DNA of 6,374 nucleotides, taken from NCBI GenBank assembly GCA_030643145.1, contig DAOWMJ010000114.1, forward strand, positions 1-6,374. Direction: 5' to 3'. Positions within the stretch are counted from its first letter, which is position 1. The number at the start of each line of letters is the position of its first letter. The notes beneath the pieces were generated by a model that did not search any database, had not been told where the DNA came from, and saw only the letters and a program-made list of their open reading frames with translations. The DNA comes from Candidatus Latescibacterota bacterium. Lineage in GTDB: Bacteria > Krumholzibacteriota > Krumholzibacteriia > Krumholzibacteriales > WJIX01. Made by a program: the position numbers and the translations under genes. Below, piece by piece: positions 1-3,728 of this stretch.

Positions 1-129
1 GCTTGTACTGAATGCAAGAATAGAAATTATCAGGTAACGAAGAACAGGCGTTTGCATCCGGACAGATTGGAATATAGAAAGTATTGCAGATTCTGTGGCA
101 AGCATACGATGCATAAACAAACAAGGTAA
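1..129 (+). CDS. rpmG: 50S ribosomal protein L33, 3' part (start lies before the window)
   Basis: This is the last 42 codons of L33, a small protein of the large ribosomal subunit near the E site. The frame is open from base 1 and ends at TAA 127-129. The visible protein begins ACTECKNRNY and ends GKHTMHKQTR, the usual L33 signatures. Two CxxC pairs are present, at visible residues 2 and 5 and at 29 and 32, so this is the zinc-ribbon (C+) form of L33 rather than the zinc-free paralogue. Family length is about 49-55 residues, so only some 7-10 N-terminal residues are missing. Its place just before secE-nusG is the standard order in many bacteria. Identification is by recall of the family, with no alignment run. 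Confidence 0.95.
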   Translation, partial: ACTECKNRNYQVTKNRRLHPDRLEYRKYCRFCGKHTMHKQTR

Positions 130-200
130 TGACAAATAATTCATTTTTTGACCGGTAGTATTGCTGTTGTAGTTTTGGAAAAGGGTGATTGGGAGCGCTG

Positions 201-275
201 ATGACGGCCAAAGAAGTTCTACTTTCTATTATGCTGGCTAACGGCTGTTTTTCTGAGGTAGCATGGAGGTTGTAA
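201..275 (+). CDS. Possible 24-codon leader ORF coupled to secE
   Basis: A short frame starts at ATG 201 and encodes 24 residues, beginning MTAKEVLLSI and ending EVAWRL. A purine-rich GGGAG at 191-195 sits five bases before the ATG, a good ribosome-binding distance. The TAA stop (273-275) shares its A with the secE ATG (275-277), the TAATG arrangement typical of translational coupling, and the secE Shine-Dalgarno lies inside its last codons. I recognise no family. The peptide has a weakly hydrophobic middle but no clear membrane segment. It could be a true leader peptide or a chance open stretch, since frames this short are common. The ribosome-binding site and the stop/start overlap are the only positive evidence. 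Confidence 0.3.
   Translation: MTAKEVLLSIMLANGCFSEVAWRL
265..269 (+). promoter_or_regulatory. Ribosome-binding site that fixes the secE start
   Basis: GGAGG at 265-269 lies five bases before ATG 275. An in-frame upstream ATG at 263 overlaps this site and has no Shine-Dalgarno at a proper distance, so 275 is the better start. Confidence 0.8.
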
Positions 276-463
276 TGATAGAAAAAATTGGTAATTTTTT
301 TAGAGAAGTAAAAGTGGAAATGCAAAAAGTTACGTGGCCTTCACGTGACGAATTGAAAGAATCCACCAAACTTGTAATTATTGCTACCTTTATAGTGACT
401 CTGTTTATTGGTGCGGTTGACAACATACTTTCATTGATAATCAGGCTTTTACTTGGATGGTAG
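275..463 (+). CDS. secE: Preprotein translocase subunit SecE
   Basis: SecE is the small membrane subunit that clamps SecY in the SecYEG protein-export channel of the inner membrane. The 62-residue product is the short, single-span form found in most bacteria outside the enteric group. Residues 1-30 are an amphipathic cytoplasmic helix and hinge carrying the family core VTWPSRDEL (about residues 19-27). Residues 33-57 form one hydrophobic membrane segment, and the protein ends LLLGW. I chose ATG 275 over the in-frame ATG 263 because GGAGG is correctly spaced only for 275; the longer frame would add four residues (MEVV). nusG follows after 32 bases, the usual pairing. The start may be translationally coupled to the small frame at 201-275. 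Confidence 0.95.
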   Translation: MIEKIGNFFREVKVEMQKVTWPSRDELKESTKLVIIATFIVTLFIGAVDNILSLIIRLLLGW

Positions 464-482
464 TTTAATCTAATTTACGTTT
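462..482 (+). repeat. Intergenic motif, copy 1 (before nusG)
   Basis: This AT-rich 21-base stretch reads AGTTTAAT, then three bases (CTA), then ATTTACGTTT. The same two blocks, in the same order and separated by five bases, recur at 3033-3055 in the rplJ-rplL gap. The copy overlaps the last two bases of the secE stop codon. Function is unknown. No -10 box follows at a promoter-like distance in this copy. Confidence 0.4.
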
Positions 483-484
483 TG

Positions 485-489
485 AAGGA
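485..489 (+). promoter_or_regulatory. Ribosome-binding site supporting the long NusG start
   Basis: AAGGA at 485-489 sits six bases before ATG 496. The alternative in-frame ATG at 733, which would give a normal-length NusG, has no comparable purine tract at the right distance. This favours translation of the N-terminal extension. Confidence 0.7.
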
Positions 490-495
490 AAGTGA

Positions 496-1254
496 ATGAA
501 AGAAAAAATTTCAAAAAATAGCGTGGAAGAAGAAACAACTGATATAGAAAACGAAAAAAGTATTTCTACTCGGGAAAACTCCGAAGCCGATAATGACAAG
601 AAGAGTGAACCGGCAAGTGAGAAGACGGAGGATTCTTCCGGAGACAGTTTATCAGATAAGCCGGATGAACAGACGAACGATAAAGATGCTGAAGAAGCTC
701 AAGCTGAGGCGGACTATGAGAAGTATAAAAATATGAAATGGTATGTAGTTCACACCTATTCCGGACGGGAAAAGAAGGTGCGTGATTCGATAGAGAGAAT
801 AGCGAAAAATTCCGGATTAGGAGATAATTTTGGGAATATCATTGTGGCGACTGAAGAAGTGGCTGAGATGAAGAAGGGGAAGAAAAAGGTTAGAGAACGC
901 AAGCTCTTTCCCAGTTACATCGTAATTCAGATGGAAATGAACAATGACACCTGGAATCTTGTGGAGAATGTTTCCGGGGTCACACATTTCGTGGGTGGGA
1001 GGGAGAAACCTTTTCCCATCCCCAAAAAAGATGTAGATAGAATACTGGGCAGGATGGAAAAGAAAGAAGGAATTATTCCCGAAGTTCCATTTACGTTAGG
1101 CGATCATGTTAATGTGGTTGATGGCCCATTTTCAGAGTTTACCGGTATTGTTGATGAAATCAGCCCGGAACGCGGGAAACTGAAGGTCCTGGTTAGTATT
1201 TTTGGAAGAGAAACACCGGTTGAGCTTGATTTTCTTCAGGTAAAACCGTTGTGA
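496..1254 (+). CDS. nusG: Transcription elongation/termination factor NusG with long acidic N-terminal extension
   Basis: NusG binds the RNA polymerase clamp, suppresses or modulates pausing, works with Rho, and can bridge polymerase to the leading ribosome. The protein has 252 residues against about 175-185 for most bacterial NusG. Residues 1-79 are a disordered-looking, Asp/Glu-, Ser- and Lys-rich extension: about 26 acidic and 12 basic residues in the first 80, with no aromatic before Tyr74. The canonical NGN domain begins at MKWYVVHTYSG (80-90) and includes RERKLFPSYIVIQM (about 133-146) and VTHFVGG. The KOW domain covers about 199-252, with VNVVDGPFSEFTGIV and SIFGRETPVELDF. The start at 496 is preferred because AAGGA precedes it and the frame is open throughout. 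Neighbours are secE (32-base gap) and rplK (54-base gap), the normal context. Identity is certain; the function of the extension is unknown. Confidence 0.97.
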   Translation: MKEKISKNSVEEETTDIENEKSISTRENSEADNDKKSEPASEKTEDSSGDSLSDKPDEQTNDKDAEEAQAEADYEKYKNMKWYVVHTYSGREKKVRDSIERIAKNSGLGDNFGNIIVATEEVAEMKKGKKKVRERKLFPSYIVIQMEMNNDTWNLVENVSGVTHFVGGREKPFPIPKKDVDRILGRMEKKEGIIPEVPFTLGDHVNVVDGPFSEFTGIVDEISPERGKLKVLVSIFGRETPVELDFLQVKPL

Positions 1255-1308
1255 TTCATAGAATTTTTCCAGGAAAAAGAAATCCAAGATAGAGGAGTGT
1301 TGTAAACT

Positions 1309-1746
1309 ATGGCTAAAAAATCAAAAAAGAAGATACTAAAGATCATCAAACTTCAGATTCCCGGCGGACAGGCCACCCCGGCTCCTCCCGTTGGACCGGC
1401 GTTGGGGCAGCTTCAGGTTAGTTCAATGGATTTTTGTAAACAGTTTAATTCGGCAACTGAAAAAATGGTGGGAAGTATCATTCCGGTCGAGATAACAATT
1501 TATATGGATAAAAGTTTTACTTTTGTGACAAAGTCTCCTCCGGCATCTGAGTTTTTAAGGAAAACCGCAAAAATCGCTAAGGGTTCGAGTGAGCCTAACA
1601 AGGACAAGGTGGCTAAAATAACATTAGCCCAGGTAGAAGAAATTGCAAAAGAAAAAATGAAGGATCTGAATGCCTACGATCTTGCCGCTGCAGTAGAGAT
1701 TATCAAAGGTAGTGCCAGGAGTATGGGAATTATTGTTGAAGGTTAG
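1309..1746 (+). CDS. rplK: 50S ribosomal protein L11
   Basis: L11 binds the GTPase-associated centre of 23S rRNA at the stalk base and takes part in factor binding and the stringent response through RelA. Its 145 residues match the usual 141-145. The N-terminal domain carries the hallmark QATPAPPVGPALGQ (21-34), including the prolines near the thiostrepton site. The RNA-binding C-terminal domain shows PNKDKVAKIT (about 96-105) and ends KGSARSMGIIVEG. A purine-rich GAGGAG (1292-1297) lies 11 bases before the ATG, slightly far but usable. One oddity: the segment after ALGQ reads LQVSSMDFCK where E. coli has QGVNIMEFCK, so the conserved Gly and Asn are replaced. rplA follows after 27 bases; the two are co-transcribed in most bacteria. 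Confidence 0.97.
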   Translation: MAKKSKKKILKIIKLQIPGGQATPAPPVGPALGQLQVSSMDFCKQFNSATEKMVGSIIPVEITIYMDKSFTFVTKSPPASEFLRKTAKIAKGSSEPNKDKVAKITLAQVEEIAKEKMKDLNAYDLAAAVEIIKGSARSMGIIVEG

Positions 1747-1773
1747 GGTTTTAAGACAGAAAGTGATTGTAAG

Positions 1774-2475
1774 ATGAAGCACGGGAAAAGATATGTTGAC
1801 AATCAGAAAAAGGTTGATTCAAACAGGGAATATGATCTGGAAGAGGCTGTAGAGCTTCTAAAAAGTATGAAGCCGGGAAATTTCGATGAGGGACTTGAGT
1901 TTTCTGCCAGATTGGGCGTCAATCCTAAACATGCCGACCAGCAGGTTAGAGGAACAGTGATGCTTCCTCACGGGACTGGTAAAAAGGTCTCCGTTCTTGT
2001 TTTTGCTGAGGGCGATAAGGAACGTGAAGCCCTTGAAGCCGGCGCCGATTATGTAGGTTCTGAAGAATATATTGAAAAGATTAATAGTGGATGGTTCGGG
2101 TTCGATGTTGCGATCTCGACTCCGGATATGATGCGTGAGGTTGGAAAGCTCGGCCGATTTCTTGGGCCAAGAGGTCTTATGCCCAGTCCGAAAGCTGGAA
2201 CTGTCACTGCTGATGTAGAGAAAGCGGTTAAAGAGGTAAAAGCGGGCAAGCTTGAGTATCGTTGTGATAAAGACAGCAATGTTCACGTTCAAGTGGGAAA
2301 GATCACTTTCGATAAAGAAAAACTTGTAGATAATGTAAGGGCGATAGTAAAAGAATTAATAAAATCGAAACCTCCTGCGGCAAAAGGAAAATATTTTTTA
2401 AGTATCTCTATTTCTACTACGATGGGCCCTTCCATTAAACTTGATAAAGTGTCAATTGTTGATATTGCAAAGTAA
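1774..2475 (+). CDS. rplA: 50S ribosomal protein L1
   Basis: L1 binds helices 76-78 of 23S rRNA, forms the mobile L1 stalk that helps release deacylated tRNA, and in several bacteria represses its own operon by binding the mRNA. The 233-residue length is typical (about 225-235). Hallmarks include LGVNPKHADQQVRGTVMLP (47-65), the second-domain signature GRFLGPRGLMPSPKAGTVT (127-145), and the RNA-binding TMGPSIKLD near the C-terminus (216-224). The Shine-Dalgarno is weak: only GAAAGTGA-like purines lie 8-16 bases upstream. Initiation may therefore depend on coupling to rplK, whose stop is 27 bases upstream. I could not identify an L1-binding site in the nusG-rplK or rplK-rplA gap by eye. Confidence 0.97.
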   Translation: MKHGKRYVDNQKKVDSNREYDLEEAVELLKSMKPGNFDEGLEFSARLGVNPKHADQQVRGTVMLPHGTGKKVSVLVFAEGDKEREALEAGADYVGSEEYIEKINSGWFGFDVAISTPDMMREVGKLGRFLGPRGLMPSPKAGTVTADVEKAVKEVKAGKLEYRCDKDSNVHVQVGKITFDKEKLVDNVRAIVKELIKSKPPAAKGKYFLSISISTTMGPSIKLDKVSIVDIAK

Positions 2476-2495
2476 CAGGGAAAGGAGTATATAGA

Positions 2496-3017
2496 ATGGT
2501 GCAGCTGGCCAAATTTGATAAAGTTGATGAACTTATAGCACTCTTTAAGGGTGCTAAAAGTATAATTCTGAATGATTATAAGGGGCTGGATGTTGCTGCA
2601 ATTTCGCAACTTAGGCGAGAGTGTCATGAAAATAATGTTATTTTCAAAGTTATTAAGAATACTCTGGCAACAAGAGCTTTTGAAAAAATGGGTAGGGAGG
2701 AGATGAACGAATTTCTTTCCGGACCGACAGCTATTGCTGTTAGCAGCGAGGAAGAAGTCCTCCCCGCTCAGATATTAAAGAAGTTTGCTGATGAGCATGA
2801 ACTGCCCCGCTTTAAAGGGGCTTTGGTAAACGGCCGGATCTTTGACGAAAAAATGACGGTCGAATTCGCGTCGCTCCCGAGCAAAAAAGAACTTCAGGCG
2901 AAATTGGTTGGTACGCTGCAGAATCCGGTGCGAGGCCTTGTTATTTGCCTCGACGCTTCCCTTCGGAACCTTGTATGTGTTCTCCAAGCTATTTCTGAAA
3001 AGAAGGGGGCAGCTTAA
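2496..3017 (+). CDS. rplJ: 50S ribosomal protein L10
   Basis: L10 anchors the L7/L12 dimers to the large-subunit stalk. The 173 residues fit the family (165-180). The N-terminal rRNA-binding domain shows LNDYKGLDVAAISQLRR (about 25-41) and FKVIKNTLATRAF (about 50-62), then FLSGPTAIAV and RFKGALVNG. The C-terminal segment from about residue 130 (LQAKLVGTLQNPVRGL onward) should form the long helix that binds L7/L12. Its length resembles that of species with two dimers, though this is an estimate by eye. Two cysteines (151, 161) lie in that helix. A strong AAAGGAG (2481-2487) precedes the ATG by eight bases. The gap after rplA is only 20 bases, leaving no room for a separate L10-type leader. Confidence 0.97.
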   Translation: MVQLAKFDKVDELIALFKGAKSIILNDYKGLDVAAISQLRRECHENNVIFKVIKNTLATRAFEKMGREEMNEFLSGPTAIAVSSEEEVLPAQILKKFADEHELPRFKGALVNGRIFDEKMTVEFASLPSKKELQAKLVGTLQNPVRGLVICLDASLRNLVCVLQAISEKKGAA

Positions 3018-3032
3018 AACAACGATTGTAGA

Positions 3033-3055
3033 AGTTTAATTTAGAATTTACGTTT
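3033..3055 (+). repeat. Intergenic motif, copy 2 (before rplL)
   Basis: This is the second copy of the motif at 462-482: AGTTTAAT, five bases (TTAGA), then ATTTACGTTT. It lies inside the 70-base rplJ-rplL gap, 32 bases before the rplL start. Copy 1 is 13 bases before the nusG start, so spacing to the gene is not conserved. It could be a protein- or RNA-level regulatory site, or a coincidence in AT-rich spacer DNA. Confidence 0.4.
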
Positions 3056-3071
3056 AGACCAAAAATAATCT

Positions 3072-3079
3072 GGAAGGAG
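3072..3079 (+). promoter_or_regulatory. Strong ribosome-binding site for the extended rplL
   Basis: GGAAGGAG ends eight bases before ATG 3088. It supports initiation at the start of the charged extension. No in-frame ATG lies near the canonical L7/L12 N-terminus (around 3295). Confidence 0.8.
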
Positions 3080-3087
3080 AAGTAAAA

Positions 3088-3672
3088 ATGTCAGCAGAGA
3101 AAAAAGAAGAGAAAAAGAAAGAGGAAGAAGTTAAAGAGGAAAAGCCTAAAAAGACTGAAGAGCCAAAGAAGGAAGAAAAAAAGGCTAAGAAAGAGGAAAA
3201 GGTAGAGAAGAAAGTAGAGAAGGAAGAAGAAAAGAAAGCCGAGAAGAAAGAAGAAAAAACAGAGGAGAAAGAAGCCCTCAAACCTGAGTCTGCCAATGTA
3301 AAAAAGATAGTGGATTTGGTGAAAGATCTTACTGTAATGGAGCTTTCAGAGTTGGTTAAGGTTCTCGAGGATCTCTTTGGTGTGAGTGCGTCTGTTCCTA
3401 TGGGCATGATGGCTGGAGGCGCCTTTGCAGCCGCAGGCGGCGCTGGAGCCGAAGAGGAACAAACTGAATTTGACGTAGTGCTAAAAGATGTTGGAAGCCA
3501 GAAAATTCAGGTAATAAAAGTTGTAAGGGCAATTACTGATCTGGGCCTTATTGAAGCTAAAAAGCTTGTTGAATCCGCGCCGGTACCCGTTAAAGAGGGC
3601 ATTAGCAAGGATGAAGCGGAAGAACTTAAATCAAAGATAGAGGAAGTTGGAGCTACCGTAGAACTTAAGTAA
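3088..3672 (+). CDS. rplL: 50S ribosomal protein L7/L12 with Lys/Glu-rich N-terminal extension
   Basis: L7/L12 forms the flexible stalk dimers that recruit and activate translational GTPases. The product has 194 residues against about 120-130 normally. Residues 1-69 are almost wholly Lys, Glu, Ala, Pro, Val and Thr: 26 Lys and 26 Glu in the first 70, with no Arg or Asp. Net charge is near zero, and a single long charged helix or a disordered tail is likely. The canonical N-terminal dimerisation domain begins around NVKKIVDLVKDLTVMEL (70-86) and runs through LEDLFGVSA. The Ala/Gly hinge is about 105-124 (GMMAGGAFAAAGGAGA). The C-terminal domain (about 127-194) has the hallmarks TEFDVVLKDVG, KIQVIKVVRAITDLGL, EAKKLVESAPVPVKEG and GATVELK. 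The start is fixed by GGAAGGAG. The extension is encoded by a nearly all-purine tract. Its function is unknown. Confidence 0.96.
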   Translation: MSAEKKEEKKKEEEVKEEKPKKTEEPKKEEKKAKKEEKVEKKVEKEEEKKAEKKEEKTEEKEALKPESANVKKIVDLVKDLTVMELSELVKVLEDLFGVSASVPMGMMAGGAFAAAGGAGAEEEQTEFDVVLKDVGSQKIQVIKVVRAITDLGLIEAKKLVESAPVPVKEGISKDEAEELKSKIEEVGATVELK

Positions 3673-3680
3673 CTTACTTA

Positions 3681-3707
3681 TTTGGTCGATTGGATTAAAA
3701 GACCAAA
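3681..3707 (+). promoter_or_regulatory. Stem-loop in the rplL-rpoB gap
   Basis: TTTGGTC (3681-3687) and GACCAAA (3701-3707) form a perfect 7-bp stem with a 13-base loop. No T-run follows (the next bases are GAAAGGGAGG), so it is not a standard intrinsic terminator. In E. coli this same gap holds an attenuator and an RNase III processing site, so a role in mRNA processing or partial attenuation is plausible by position only. Confidence 0.45.
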
Positions 3708-3712
3708 GAAAG

Positions 3713-3719
3713 GGAGGGG
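3713..3719 (+). promoter_or_regulatory. Ribosome-binding site that favours the first rpoB ATG
   Basis: GGAGGGG at 3713-3719 lies nine bases before ATG 3729. The next in-frame ATG (3738) would be 18 bases away, so the upstream start is preferred. Confidence 0.65.
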
Positions 3720-3728
3720 CCGTTTCGC

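Noticed and set aside
148..176. Sigma-70 promoter starting with TTGACC at 148-153
   Set aside because: The -35-like hexamer is good, but the bases 17 further on read AGTTTT and no nearby alternative resembles TATAAT. Internal operon location gives no extra support.
130..274. tRNA-Trp gene, often found between rpmG and secE
   Set aside because: I looked for an acceptor stem, a CTCCAAA-type anticodon loop, a GTTCRA T-loop and a terminal CCA. GGCCAAAG near 206 lacks the T33 and the flanking stem, and GTTCTAC near 216 does not match the T-loop. No cloverleaf can be drawn.
263..274. secE start at ATG 263
   Set aside because: It overlaps the GGAGG that serves ATG 275, and no Shine-Dalgarno is placed for 263. 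The four added residues (MEVV) are not family-like.
733..735. NusG start at internal ATG 733, giving a normal-length protein
   Set aside because: No purine-rich ribosome-binding site lies 5-10 bases before it, while ATG 496 has AAGGA and the frame stays open with biased acidic composition over 79 codons. It is not fully excluded as a secondary start.
1264..1278. TTTTTCC-A-GGAAAAA inverted repeat in the nusG-rplK gap
   Set aside because: A one-base loop cannot form. With a three-base loop the stem is six mostly A-T pairs, too weak for a terminator or a convincing L1-binding site.
1858..2292. Minus-strand open frames opposite rplA, rplJ, rplL, rpoB and secE
   Set aside because: They are antisense shadows of conserved genes, show no family resemblance, and have low-complexity composition (the Ser/Phe-rich one opposite the rplL tract, 3054-3407, is the complement of Lys/Glu codons).
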